The translations under genes and the position numbers were made by a program. From an uncultured Sphingomonadaceae bacterium (GTDB lineage Bacteria; Pseudomonadota; Alphaproteobacteria; Sphingomonadales; Sphingomonadaceae): 64,000 nucleotides of DNA. This document shows, piece by piece, positions 54,494 to 63,856 of this stretch (position 1 is the stretch's first letter; each line of letters starts with the position of its first letter). Under the pieces are notes generated by a model. The model was not told the origin of the DNA, did not search any database, and saw nothing but the letters and a program-made list of their open reading frames with translations. Where the stretch lies: NCBI GenBank assembly GCA_947499255.1, contig CANMNF010000002.1:260430-324429 (forward strand), written 5' to 3'.

Positions 54494-55339
54494 TTAAAAA
54501 AGCCAGAGCAGCGCGACACCCATTGCAATGCGATAGATCACAAAGATCATCATCGATGCTTTCTTGAGGAAATTCATCAGGAAAGCCATCGTGGCAAAAG
54601 CGGCCACGAAAGTCAGCGCGCCGGTGATCAAAGCTTCAATCAACAAATCGCCATCTGCAGCCAGCAAATCGGGCACAATCAGCACGCCGGCCCCCGCCAC
54701 TGCGGGAATGGACAGCAGGAAAGAGAAGCGCGCCGCTTCAAACCGGCCATAACCCAATGCGCGCGCCGCTGTCATCGTGACGCCAGAACGGCTGGTTCCC
54801 GGGATCAAAGCCAGCGCCTGTGCTGCACCCACCAGCAAGCCATCGCGCCAGGTCATATCCTCAAACTTCTTGGTCTCACCGCCAAAACGGTCTGCAATGC
54901 CAAGCAGGATGCCGTAGAATATAAGGTTGAACGCGATCAGATCGGTAAGGCGCAAGGACGCCATCAAATCATTATCGATAATGGCGAGGCCAAACACGCT
55001 TTCGGCAAACCCGTTGAGCGCGCCCGATTTGATCGCAAGGCCTACTATCACCGCAGGGATCGTGCCCAGCACAATCCACCAGAACAATCGCCTTTGTTCA
55101 GGCGCTTTACCAATGCCCACGCTGGCAAAGCCGCCTTTGGCAAGGCCTGCCACATCTTTGAAGAAATACACGATGATCGCCAGCAATGATCCGACATGCA
55201 CCGCAATATCGATCATCGGGCCTTGATCTTCAGCGCCAGTGAACACCGGGACAAGGATCAGATGCCCTGAGGAGGAGATCGGAAGAAATTCCGTAACCCC
55301 CTGAACAACCGCCAGAATCACCATTTGCAGGAATGTCAT
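54494..55339 (-). CDS. uppP: Undecaprenyl-diphosphate phosphatase
   Basis: A 281-residue BacA-type phosphatase with about eight membrane segments. The two catalytic motifs are present: the (E/Q)XXXE plus PXSXXGH region in GVTEFLPISSSGHLILVPVF (Glu, Ser, His) and the PGTSRSGVTM phosphate loop. It recycles undecaprenyl diphosphate to the monophosphate, the carrier for cell wall and for the EPS made by the locus at 1-33 kb. A weak TGC-rich box (TTTTGCACCGCTGCG, 55369-55383) lies upstream. Confidence 0.94.
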   Translation of the reverse strand: MTFLQMVILAVVQGVTEFLPISSSGHLILVPVFTGAEDQGPMIDIAVHVGSLLAIIVYFFKDVAGLAKGGFASVGIGKAPEQRRLFWWIVLGTIPAVIVGLAIKSGALNGFAESVFGLAIIDNDLMASLRLTDLIAFNLIFYGILLGIADRFGGETKKFEDMTWRDGLLVGAAQALALIPGTSRSGVTMTAARALGYGRFEAARFSFLLSIPAVAGAGVLIVPDLLAADGDLLIEALITGALTFVAAFATMAFLMNFLKKASMMIFVIYRIAMGVALLWLF

Positions 55340-55458
55340 GCCGCTTGGCCCTTGCTAACCGCGCGCGGTTTTGCACCGCTGCGCATGTGAGCGTGCTGCC
55401 ATCGCATTCCAGCGCGCGAAGTCAAGCCTTCGCAGATGCAGCATAGGCCGCTTTGCAC

Positions 55459-57621
55459 CTATTCCCAGATCTGCACACGATCTTGAGGCGCAAGATACAA
55501 AGCATGTTCGGGGCCAACATCAAACGCGGCATACCACGCATCCAGATGGCGCACAGCATTGTTAAGCCGGAATTCCGACGGTGGGTGCACAGCGGTCAAC
55601 ATGCGCTGCCGCAAAGCTTCGGGCCGCATTTTTGCACGCCAAACCTGCGCAAAGCCAAGCAAGAACCGCTGATCCCCGGTCACGCCGTCAAGCACCGGCG
55701 CTTCTTCGCCGCCGAGCGAGATTTGATAGGCGCGGTAAGCCATTTGCAGGCCAATCACGTCGCCCATCGTTTCCCCGATAGACAAATCGCCTTTTAGACA
55801 CAGCGTCTCATCAGCGGTTTCGATGGGACAATATTGTTCGATCAAAGCTTTGAGCTTGTCTGCCTGAGCATCGTAATATCCGCGGTCTTCAGGCTGCCAC
55901 CAATCGCGCAGCGTGCCCGAACCATCATAGCGTGAGCCCTGATCATCGAAGCCGTGGCCAATCTCATGCCCAATCACCGCGCCGATTGCGCCATAATTGA
56001 CCGCCTCATCCGCTTCGAGATTAAAGAAAGGCGGCTGCAAAATCGCGGCCGGAAACGCGACCTGATTGAAAACCGGCGCATAATAGGCGTTCACCGTTTG
56101 CGGCAACATCAACCATTTGGTCTTATCAACCCGCTGGCCCAAGTCCTTGCGCGAATCTTCCATCGACCACGCCGTTGAACGCACCGCATTGCCAAGCGGA
56201 TCATCGCCGCGAATTTCCAACCCGTCATAGGTTTCAAAGCTATCGGGATAGCCGATCAAGGGGATGAAATTGCCCAGCTTGGTTTGCGCTTCGGCAACGG
56301 TTGCCTGCGTCATCCAATCATTGCTTTCGATAAAATCGCCCATCGCAAGCAACAGGTTTTGCACCAGCATGTCCATGCGCTGTTTCGCTTCGGGTGGGAA
56401 ATGGCGTTCGACATAGAGCGTGGAAAGCTGTTCACCCAACTGGCTTTCAACCACAGCAATCGCGCGTTGAGAGCGTTCGCGCTGTTCTTCTGAGCCATAC
56501 AAAGTGCGGGCATTAAAATCGAAGGCGGCTTCATCCAGCTCGCTGGTCAGGCGTGAGGCATAAGTATCGAGGAAGTGCGCGGCCATCCATGCCTTGATCG
56601 TGGGAAGATCGGCTGTGTTGAGCATATCCATCATGCCCGGCAATCCGCCACCAATCATGCTTTGCGCATTTTCCGGCGTCAGGCCCGCTTCTTCCAATTC
56701 GTCCGGCGTTGGGGGGATTTGCGGCGCGAGGAATTGCGTTTGATCAGCAAAGCCGCCCGTCTCCAGCAGGGTCTGCAACGGGAAATCCGGCGACAGCGCG
56801 AGCAGTTCATCACGGCTGAGGGAATTGTAGGTCAGGCTGGAAATGCGCAGCGTCCGGCGATCCCATTCCAGCTGTGCGACCTTGCGTTCAAATTCATAAA
56901 CCGATGCCGCTGCCGCTTCGGGGTCGCCATATCCTGCCTCACCCAGAAGGAAGGCGAGATAGGCTTTGTACTTGTCCCGAATCTCCAGATTCTTCTCTGA
57001 ATCCACCAGATAATAATCCCGGTCCGGCAAGCCCATGCCGCCAAATCCGAAGCTGACAATATATTCTTCAGGGTTTTTGCTATCGACCGTAACGCCGGCG
57101 GCTACCAGCGCGGGATAGCCCGGCATGCCAAACAGCTGCGTCAATCGTTCCAGATCGGGCGCGGTGAAAATCTGCGTTAAAAACGGATAGGCCGGGGCAA
57201 GGCCGCTTGCATCAATCGCATCGGTATCGAGATAGGAATTATACGCATCGACAATGCGCCGTTCTGTGGTGCCGGGTGCCGGATCGGTGGCGACTATTTC
57301 TGCCACCAGTTCTTCCACATCCTTGATTGATTTCTCAATCAGAACATCAAATGCACCGAACCGCGATCGGTGGGAAGGGATTGCGGTGCGCGCAGTCCAT
57401 TTGCCATTGGCATAGGCGAAGAAATCATCTCCGGGCGAAACGGTGTGATCAATCTCATCCAGCCCAATCCCCCATGCGCCAAAATCAGGCGACAAATCCG
57501 CTTCTTCCAATGCAGCATCTTCCGATCCGAGGACTGCATCGTCCATTTCCTGTGCCTTCACAGGCACGGTAGCAAACATTAAAGCTGCAGAAGCGGTGGT
57601 TACAAAAAGAGTGCGAAGCAT
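55459..57621 (-). CDS. M13 family metallopeptidase (neprilysin-like), exported
   Basis: A 720-residue enzyme with a signal peptide (about 1-23, ending VKAQ). The N-terminal region has DFFAYANGKW and the PRDYYL-type segment LPDRDYYLVD. The zinc motif HEIGHGFDDQGSRYDG lies near residue 550, and the third ligand Glu is in SIGETMGDVIG. The end has VHPPSEFRLNNAVRHLDAWY, with the substrate-binding Arg. It degrades peptides in the periplasm. With the M1 and X-Pro enzymes it adds to a peptide-scavenging capacity. Confidence 0.93.
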   Translation of the reverse strand: MLRTLFVTTASAALMFATVPVKAQEMDDAVLGSEDAALEEADLSPDFGAWGIGLDEIDHTVSPGDDFFAYANGKWTARTAIPSHRSRFGAFDVLIEKSIKDVEELVAEIVATDPAPGTTERRIVDAYNSYLDTDAIDASGLAPAYPFLTQIFTAPDLERLTQLFGMPGYPALVAAGVTVDSKNPEEYIVSFGFGGMGLPDRDYYLVDSEKNLEIRDKYKAYLAFLLGEAGYGDPEAAAASVYEFERKVAQLEWDRRTLRISSLTYNSLSRDELLALSPDFPLQTLLETGGFADQTQFLAPQIPPTPDELEEAGLTPENAQSMIGGGLPGMMDMLNTADLPTIKAWMAAHFLDTYASRLTSELDEAAFDFNARTLYGSEEQRERSQRAIAVVESQLGEQLSTLYVERHFPPEAKQRMDMLVQNLLLAMGDFIESNDWMTQATVAEAQTKLGNFIPLIGYPDSFETYDGLEIRGDDPLGNAVRSTAWSMEDSRKDLGQRVDKTKWLMLPQTVNAYYAPVFNQVAFPAAILQPPFFNLEADEAVNYGAIGAVIGHEIGHGFDDQGSRYDGSGTLRDWWQPEDRGYYDAQADKLKALIEQYCPIETADETLCLKGDLSIGETMGDVIGLQMAYRAYQISLGGEEAPVLDGVTGDQRFLLGFAQVWRAKMRPEALRQRMLTAVHPPSEFRLNNAVRHLDAWYAAFDVGPEHALYLAPQDRVQIWE

Positions 57622-57807
57622 GGGCGGTCCTGTCCAGTCTTGGCCAAAAGAAAAGTGCAGCCGCCGCTCAGAACGAGGGGCGCACAGGCACGGTATTTGT
57701 TTCTCGTGTTACTGTATTGGGATTAACGCAAGAAATGGCAATGGTTTCTACGCTGCAACACTTGGCCGCTGCGGCAATCAGATACCAGAAATTCAGGTGC
57801 CAGTGCT

Positions 57808-59598
57808 TTAGGCGACAGCAGGTTCGTTAAATTGCAAGGAGGCCAGCCGCGCATAAAGTCCGCCGCGCGCGGTTAAGCTGGCATGATCGCCTTCTTCCAC
57901 GATCTGGCCATCTTCCATCACCACAATCCGGTCCGCCGCGCGGATCGTTGCTAGACGGTGCGCGATAACCAATGTGGTGCGCTGCGCCATTAAGCGTTCA
58001 AGCGCTTGTTGCACCAACAGCTCGCTTTCCGCATCCAGCGCGCTGGTCGCTTCATCAAGCAGCAGGATCGGCGCATCACACAAGACAGCGCGCGCAATGG
58101 CCATGCGTTGGCGTTGTCCGCCAGAAAGCCGTGCGCCGCCTTCGCCAAGGAAAGTTTCCAAACCTTCGGGCAAATCGCGCAGGAATTGTTCAGCATTGGC
58201 AGTGCGCGCCGCGTCCCAGATCGCATCTTCGCTAGCATTCCATGCGCCGTATCGCAGATTGTCGCGCGCGCTGGCGGCGAACAGAATGCCTTCCTGCGGA
58301 ACCAGAGCGATGCGCGCGCGCACTTCGGCAGGGTCGGCCGCAGTCAATGGCACGCCATCAATGCGCACAGTGCCTTCTTGCGGATCATAAAACCGTTCAA
58401 CGAGTTGAAAAATAGTCGATTTGCCAGCGCCCGATGGGCCAACGATTGCGACAGTTTCCCCTGGCTCCACAGTCAGGGAGAAATTGCTGATCGCTTTTTC
58501 CTTAAGCCGTGTGGGATAGCTGAAAGTGACGTTTTGAAACGCCAGGCCGCCGCGCGGTGGGACAGGCAATGCCTGCGGGCGCGCAGGCGCTGCGATATTG
58601 GGCTCTTCGCGCAACAGCTCATTCAAACGGCCTGCCGCGCCTGCCCCGCGCAGCAGCTCTCCATACACTTCAGCAAGAGCGCCAAACGCGCCTGCAACCA
58701 ACAGGCCGGTAAAGACAAAAGCGGCGATCGTGCCACCCGAAAGCAGGCCCTCGGCCACTTGATTGGCGCCGCGCCACATCAAAATCACCAGCGCTCCAAA
58801 GATCAAAGTGATCACGCAGAACGTCATTAAAGAACGCAGCATGATGCGGCGGCGCGCAGTCTGATAGGTTTCCTCGACACTATCGGAAAACCGTTCCAGC
58901 TCGCGCGCTTCCTGATTGAAGCCTTGCACGATCTTCATGGAGCCCAGCGCTTCGGAGGTGCGCGTGCCAACATCGGCAACGCGGTCCTGACTCTCGCGGC
59001 TGACATTGCGCAATTTGCGGCCAAACCAGATGATCGGAACGATCGTAATCGGTACTGCAATCAACAAAGCCAGCGTCAATCCGGGCGCAAGATAGAAAAG
59101 ATACGCAACGCCGCCAATGCCCATCAAGATATTGCGCAAAGCCATGGAAACGGTAGTGCCCACGACATGTTCAATCTGCGCGGTATCCGCCGTCATCCGG
59201 CTGGAGATTTCCTTGGGGCTGTTTTCTTCAAAAAAGCTGGGCGACAAGCGCAGCAGATTTTGCTGCACGGCAAGGCGGATATCGGCGACCACCCGCTCAC
59301 CCAGAAGGCTGACGAAATAAAACCGGCAGGCTGTGCCGATAGCCAACACAACGGCAATGCCCAGCAAATGCCGGAACCAGTAAGCGATTTCTTCTGAATT
59401 GGCGCCTTCGGCAAAACCGCGATCAATGATCAGGCGGAAGTAGGCCGGGATGCCCAATGTCGCACCGGCCGTGATCACCAGAGCGATCAGAGCAAGGCCG
59501 ATCAAAGTGGGATAACGCGCCGCCGCGCCAAATATCATGCGAAGCGGGCCCAGCGTTTTGGCTGGTTTGACGTCTTTTCTGGATGCACGCGAAGCCAT
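57808..59598 (-). CDS. ABC transporter, fused permease/ATPase (MsbA/LapB-like)
   Basis: A 596-residue half-transporter. Six membrane helices fill residues 20-320 (e.g. LIGLALIALVITAGATLG, FCVITLIFGALVILMW). The ATPase has Walker A GPSGAGKST, Q-loop VPQEGILFAASARDNLRYG, signature RLSGGQRQRMAIARAV, Walker B ILLLDEATSALD and the H-loop AHRLATIR. It is a full exporter of the lipid/drug type. Context gives no substrate. It is divergent from phaZ. Confidence 0.9.
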   Translation of the reverse strand: MASRASRKDVKPAKTLGPLRMIFGAAARYPTLIGLALIALVITAGATLGIPAYFRLIIDRGFAEGANSEEIAYWFRHLLGIAVVLAIGTACRFYFVSLLGERVVADIRLAVQQNLLRLSPSFFEENSPKEISSRMTADTAQIEHVVGTTVSMALRNILMGIGGVAYLFYLAPGLTLALLIAVPITIVPIIWFGRKLRNVSRESQDRVADVGTRTSEALGSMKIVQGFNQEARELERFSDSVEETYQTARRRIMLRSLMTFCVITLIFGALVILMWRGANQVAEGLLSGGTIAAFVFTGLLVAGAFGALAEVYGELLRGAGAAGRLNELLREEPNIAAPARPQALPVPPRGGLAFQNVTFSYPTRLKEKAISNFSLTVEPGETVAIVGPSGAGKSTIFQLVERFYDPQEGTVRIDGVPLTAADPAEVRARIALVPQEGILFAASARDNLRYGAWNASEDAIWDAARTANAEQFLRDLPEGLETFLGEGGARLSGGQRQRMAIARAVLCDAPILLLDEATSALDAESELLVQQALERLMAQRTTLVIAHRLATIRAADRIVVMEDGQIVEEGDHASLTARGGLYARLASLQFNEPAVA

Positions 59599-59696
59599 AT
59601 GGTTGAGGCCACTAGCCCAACATTGCGCGCACGCAAACCCGGATCATATGCCGAGGCGCAAAACTGTCTTTACCCGATACGGCCAAAGGTTGCCTT

Positions 59697-59711
59697 TGCC
59701 GCGCCGCAGCA
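59697..59711 (+). promoter_or_regulatory. TGC-rich palindromic box upstream of phaZ
   Basis: TGCCGCGCCGCAGCA followed by AATGT: 18 of 20 bases match the copy at 28230 in the EPS locus. It lies 48 bases before ATG 59759 (about 105 before the alternative TTG). PHB genes are the classical targets of PhaR, which supports the identity of this box. Confidence 0.5.
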
Positions 59712-59758
59712 ATGTGCCTATAGAGCGCCCATCAAAGAGATTTGCGGTAAGAGCTAGA

Positions 59759-61045
59759 ATGGCCAACCGCGCCTTAAGAGCGCCAGGTTTGTTGGCGCGT
59801 TGCAGGGGATCGCAATTGCTTTACGCCGCTTATGAACTGCAGAAAAACTGGCTGACTTCTGCCAGCAATATGGCCGCCGTGGGCGCGCAATTGCTGTCCA
59901 ATCCAGCTTTGCCGATTGGATATTTCGGCATGGGCCCGGCTGTGGCCAGCGCGCTCAAAGTGTTCGCGCATGTCTATGAAGAACGCGGCAAACCCGAATT
60001 TGGCATCACTACAGCTACGGTAGACGCAGTGGATTATCCGGTCGCTGAAAGCGTGGTGATGGAAAAGCCGTTTGGCAATTTGCGCCATTTTCGCCGCGAA
60101 GGCCTGCCCGATGATGCGCCCAAGATGCTGCTCGTTGCGCCGATGAGCGGGCATTACGCCACTTTGCTGCGCGGAACAGTGGCGCGGTTGGTGGAAAATC
60201 AGGAAGTGTACATCACCGATTGGGCCGATGCGCGCCGGGTGCCATTGTCCGATGGGCATTTCGATCTTGATGATTACATCGATTATCTGATTGAATTTTT
60301 GCAGTTTATTGGCCCCAACACGCATGTTCTTGCCGTGTGTCAGCCATCAGTGCCTGCTTTCGCTGCAACAGCTGTAATGGCTGCTGCCAAGGATAAGTGC
60401 CGCCCCGCCACCCTGACCATGATGGGCGGCCCGATAGATACGCGCGCCAGCCCGACAGGCGTGAATGATCTGGCGATGGAGCAGCCGCTAAGCTGGTTCC
60501 GTAACAATGTGATCGCGACCGTCCCGTTCAATTATCGCGGGGCCGGACGGCGGGTTTATCCCGGTTTTCTGCAATTGGCAGGCTTCCTGTCGATGAACCT
60601 GTCTGACCACATGCTGAGCCATTATGAGATGTTCAAACATCTCAATATCGGGGACCATGAAAGCGCGGATGCGACCAAACGGTTCTATGATGAATATCTG
60701 TCTGTCTGCGACATGACGGCGGAATTTTATCTGCAAACGATTGAGCATGTGTTCCAGAAGCACACGCTGCCCAAAGGCGAATTTGTCCATCGCGGCAAAG
60801 CCATCGATCCTGATGCGATTCGCGATACAGCGGTATTGGCAATTGAAGGCGAGAAGGACGATATCTCCGGCATCGGGCAAACGCGCGCTGCGTTGGATCT
60901 GACAAAGCATCTGCCACTTGCCATGCAGAAATATCATCTTGCGCCCGATGTGGGCCATTATGGCATCTTCAATGGCAGCAAATGGCGCGGCAAAATCGCG
61001 CCTGTTGTAGAAGAATGGATGCGCGCCAATCCCGGTGTGAATTGA
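59759..61045 (+). CDS. phaZ: Intracellular polyhydroxyalkanoate (PHB) depolymerase
   Basis: A 428-residue protein from ATG 59759; a TTG at 59816 with AGGGG eight bases upstream gives LLYAAYELQKNW, closer to the usual PhaZ N-terminus, and may be the true start (409 residues). The nucleophile Cys194 sits in THVLAVCQPSVPAFAAT, the Cys-type lipase box of intracellular PhaZ. The end has GEKDDISG and APDVGHYGIFNGSKWR, which supply the Asp and His of the triad. It mobilises stored PHB in the cytoplasm. A PhaR-like box lies upstream. Confidence 0.92.
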   Translation: MANRALRAPGLLARCRGSQLLYAAYELQKNWLTSASNMAAVGAQLLSNPALPIGYFGMGPAVASALKVFAHVYEERGKPEFGITTATVDAVDYPVAESVVMEKPFGNLRHFRREGLPDDAPKMLLVAPMSGHYATLLRGTVARLVENQEVYITDWADARRVPLSDGHFDLDDYIDYLIEFLQFIGPNTHVLAVCQPSVPAFAATAVMAAAKDKCRPATLTMMGGPIDTRASPTGVNDLAMEQPLSWFRNNVIATVPFNYRGAGRRVYPGFLQLAGFLSMNLSDHMLSHYEMFKHLNIGDHESADATKRFYDEYLSVCDMTAEFYLQTIEHVFQKHTLPKGEFVHRGKAIDPDAIRDTAVLAIEGEKDDISGIGQTRAALDLTKHLPLAMQKYHLAPDVGHYGIFNGSKWRGKIAPVVEEWMRANPGVN

Positions 61046-61060
61046 CGCTTTTCACAGCGT

Positions 61061-62164
61061 TTACCTGGCAGTTTGCTGGCTTGGCTGGATCAGCGGCAAA
61101 GCGCGATTGAACACGCGCTGCGCAGGCTTTTCCAGCCAGCGATACAAAGCAGCTGACAACGCCAGCAACACCGCGCAATACCCAGCAAAGCTGAGCGGTG
61201 ACAGCGTTAGGCTGGCATCGACAAATATCAGCTTCCACACGATCAGAAGCGGGAAATGTGCCAGATATGTCGCATAGCTTGCATCGCCCAGCCATCGCAG
61301 CACCGGCGCGCCCAAAAGCCGCGCAACAGGCCCTGCATCGAGCGCCAGCGCCAAAAGCATCGCCGCAAAGGCCACCGGCAGCGCCAGAGTTGCAGGAGCA
61401 AACCCTGCAAACATCAGCGCAAAGACGCCAATCGCTGTTGCAACCATCGCGATGCAGGCGACGCTTTTGCCGCGCCATGCCTGCCAGATATTGGCGATAA
61501 GCATGCCGATGGAAAACTCCATCACACATCGCATCAACCCAAGCTGCGGGATCTGCCCGCCCAAAGATGGCTCCCCCGCCATGCGGAACACGCCATATAG
61601 CAGCCCGGCGCACACCAATACGCAAGCGATCAGGATTGCAGGCGGCAAATTCTCCCAACGCACCGCCAGCACCAGAAATGGAAAAAACAGATACGCGCCC
61701 ATCTCGGTGCTGATTGACCATGCCGGGTGGTTCCATGTCAGCGAATCTGTCAGCCCCCAATTTTGCACCAGCGCGAAGTGTAGCGGCAGCTGCGCCAACG
61801 GATACCCCGCCATATCGCGCTGCGTCACCAGCAAAAGCAGCGCAAACCCCACCATCGCCAGCAAAATCGCGGCATGAAGCGGCCAGATGCGCGCCACTCT
61901 GCGCCACCAAAAACCGGGCGCACCGCGCAAGCCGTCGCGCCGCAGCCGAGGGCCATAGTTCAGCCACATGACAAAGCCGGACATGATGAAAAACAAGTCG
62001 ACTGCAAGAAAGCCGTAACCCGCAGCTTCAATCACCGGCGCTGGAAGCCAATCGACAAGCAGCGCGCGGGCATGGAACAGTACGACCATCCACGCCGCAA
62101 TACCGCGCAATCCCGTTAAAGCATCAAGGCGCGGCGGGCTATTGCCGGGCACAGGCGTGCTCAT
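61061..62164 (-). CDS. Acyltransferase family 3 (OafA-like) membrane protein
   Basis: A 367-residue integral membrane acyltransferase (PF01757) with about ten helices. It opens LDALTGLRGIAAWMVVLFHAR, with the conserved R-G-I-A and catalytic His. FLAVDLFFIMSGFVMWLNYG and WSISTEMGAYLFFPF are the other family blocks. It probably O-acetylates a sugar of a surface polysaccharide. Its ATG overlaps the stop of the ligase-like gene by four bases, so it belongs to the exosortase-A-type locus that continues past the right edge. Confidence 0.9.
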   Translation of the reverse strand: MSTPVPGNSPPRLDALTGLRGIAAWMVVLFHARALLVDWLPAPVIEAAGYGFLAVDLFFIMSGFVMWLNYGPRLRRDGLRGAPGFWWRRVARIWPLHAAILLAMVGFALLLLVTQRDMAGYPLAQLPLHFALVQNWGLTDSLTWNHPAWSISTEMGAYLFFPFLVLAVRWENLPPAILIACVLVCAGLLYGVFRMAGEPSLGGQIPQLGLMRCVMEFSIGMLIANIWQAWRGKSVACIAMVATAIGVFALMFAGFAPATLALPVAFAAMLLALALDAGPVARLLGAPVLRWLGDASYATYLAHFPLLIVWKLIFVDASLTLSPLSFAGYCAVLLALSAALYRWLEKPAQRVFNRALPLIQPSQQTAR

Positions 62165-63549
62165 GCGGGTGCTTTCGCAAATGCTTTGTCCGGCGCAGTA
62201 CCAGACTGGCCCGATAAAGCCGCGCGCTTGGCCTCATCCCGGTGCTTGAGATAGCGCTGCATAATAACGCTCAAGGCGATTTGCAGGCCTACCAATTTGA
62301 ACATGAAAGGTTGATAGCCAACGCCGATAAACAGCGCGCCGACAAGATACACGATCTGCCCCTGCTGCAACGCCACTGCGAGGCTGCGCCAGCGTTTGTC
62401 TTCGGGATCAGTGCTGCCTTTCAGCCGCCGCTGGATCCGCTCCATCTGCCACAATCCCGCAGCATGCAGCCACAGCCACAGGCCAAGACCAACCCAGCCC
62501 TGCTCACCCAGCAGTTCAAAATATGCAGAATGGTAGGCGCGGCTTTCTTCGGTGATAGTTTGCGTCTCGACAACCTGCGTACCGCCAACATCATTCACTG
62601 CGCGCGTTTCATAAGTGAAGCTATTGCCACGATAGGCGTCAAACCCGCCGCCCATCGGGTTTTGCTTGGCATATTCAAAAGTCCATGCCCACACCTGCAC
62701 GCGGGTGGAGGCGGATTGATCGGCGCGAAATTCGGTGATCGTGGCCATACGTTCGGTATAGGAAGCCGGCAAGAAAGGCAGAGCGGCAAACAAAGCAAAT
62801 GCGCCAAGCCCCATATAGATAAAGCGATACCGCACACTGCGCAAAAGCACGATGGCCAGCACGGCAATGCACATAAGGCCGGTGCGCGTTTGCGTGCCGA
62901 TAGGCACCAGCAATGCAGCAAAGACCAGCGCTCCGCCAAACAGCATCGTATAAGGCGAGCGCGGGAAAATCGTCCCATGCTTTGCCACCCACAAGATCAG
63001 CGGGATGATGGCAATCGCAACGGTGGAAAGCGTGCTGCCTTCATACAGCCCGAAATTGTCCTGCACCAGCGCGACAAGCACGCCATACCCCCCGCCCGAA
63101 AGCGCGGTCTTGATGCCTGCTGAAATGATGATCGAAGCTGCGGAAAGCACCATGATCAAGGCCGCGGCCTCTAGGCGCAATTTGGTGCGCAATGTCAGCG
63201 GCAGGAAAATCGCAAAGACCAGTGATTTCCACACCCAATCCCATTTCGACCAGGCGCTATCGGGAAATTCGGCCAGTATCGTTGTCAGCCCGCACCATAC
63301 CAGCAGCGCGACAAGCAGCCCTTGGCGCAAAGTGAAGCGCGCGCCTTTTTTGCTATCGAGCAATAACCAGCCGCCAAACGCCGCCAGAAACGCCATCAAG
63401 GACAGCTGAAGCTCTGTAATCAGGCCCCAGCCGACCTTTTGCGGAGTGACGATATCGATATAAAGATACATCAGCACCCACAAAAAAGGGCGCTTCAATC
63501 CCATCAACACAACAAGGCCGATAAAGGCGATCAGGAACACATCACGCAT
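62161..63549 (-). CDS. O-antigen-ligase-like protein, exosortase A-associated
   Basis: A 462-residue protein with about eleven membrane segments and a long loop containing VQVWAWTFEYAKQNPMGGG and YHSAYFELLGEQGWVGLGLW, the WaaL/Wzy pattern with its conserved His. The start at ATG 63549 gives MRDVFLIAFIGLVVL, matching the N-terminus of the putative O-glycosylation ligases associated with exosortase A; VTPQKVGWGLITELQ is also typical. The start overlaps the upstream small gene by eight bases. It may ligate or polymerise a polysaccharide made in the XrtA system. Confidence 0.83.
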   Translation of the reverse strand: MRDVFLIAFIGLVVLMGLKRPFLWVLMYLYIDIVTPQKVGWGLITELQLSLMAFLAAFGGWLLLDSKKGARFTLRQGLLVALLVWCGLTTILAEFPDSAWSKWDWVWKSLVFAIFLPLTLRTKLRLEAAALIMVLSAASIIISAGIKTALSGGGYGVLVALVQDNFGLYEGSTLSTVAIAIIPLILWVAKHGTIFPRSPYTMLFGGALVFAALLVPIGTQTRTGLMCIAVLAIVLLRSVRYRFIYMGLGAFALFAALPFLPASYTERMATITEFRADQSASTRVQVWAWTFEYAKQNPMGGGFDAYRGNSFTYETRAVNDVGGTQVVETQTITEESRAYHSAYFELLGEQGWVGLGLWLWLHAAGLWQMERIQRRLKGSTDPEDKRWRSLAVALQQGQIVYLVGALFIGVGYQPFMFKLVGLQIALSVIMQRYLKHRDEAKRAALSGQSGTAPDKAFAKAPA

Positions 63550-63781
63550 CGCCAGTACCGCCCTGCGTTTTGCCACCTTGCGCTTTGCCGCCCTGCAACT
63601 TGCCCGTGTGCAAATGCTTTTGATTGACCAGCCACGGTTTCACCGGGCCTTTTTCTGTATCCGCTGGCGTATCCCTGTCGCGCTCAGCCGGCTCAACATC
63701 CAGATCATCGCGCGCCAGCATACGCCAGCAGGCAAGCCCGATCAGGCCGTGGGTCAAAAGGATGGCGAAATAATCGATCAT
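63542..63781 (-). CDS. Small membrane protein of the exosortase A-type locus
   Basis: A 79-residue protein. One hydrophobic helix near the N-terminus (MIDYFAILLTHGLIGLACWR) is followed by a polar, acidic segment (DDLDVEPAERDRD) and a C-terminal threefold repeat of GK-x-QGG (GKLQGGKAQGGKTQGG). It overlaps the ligase-like gene by eight bases and is divergent from the glycosyltransferase at the right edge. Small single-pass proteins of this kind occur beside exosortase A genes in Sphingomonadales; no function is known. Confidence 0.65.
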   Translation of the reverse strand: MIDYFAILLTHGLIGLACWRMLARDDLDVEPAERDRDTPADTEKGPVKPWLVNQKHLHTGKLQGGKAQGGKTQGGTGDA

Positions 63782-63856
63782 GATAGGCTGCTCTATAGTC
63801 CACTAACGACAAGCCCTAAACGCCGCGTTAAGCAAGATGTGGCAGGAGCCCTCCTC

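Noticed and set aside
55369-55383. TTTTGCACCGCTGCG upstream of uppP as another TGC-rich box
   Set aside because: Only 11 of 15 bases match the best sites and the arms do not pair; too weak to list as a site without a genome scan.
60969-61967. 332-codon open frame on the minus strand over the acyltransferase
   Set aside because: It is out of frame with the clear membrane acyltransferase (RGIAAWMVVLFHAR), is Cys/Arg/Ala-rich and has no family features.
62242-63123. 293-codon plus-strand frame opposite the ligase-like gene
   Set aside because: It is Gln/His/Arg-rich antisense to a clear multi-helix membrane protein; no start signal.
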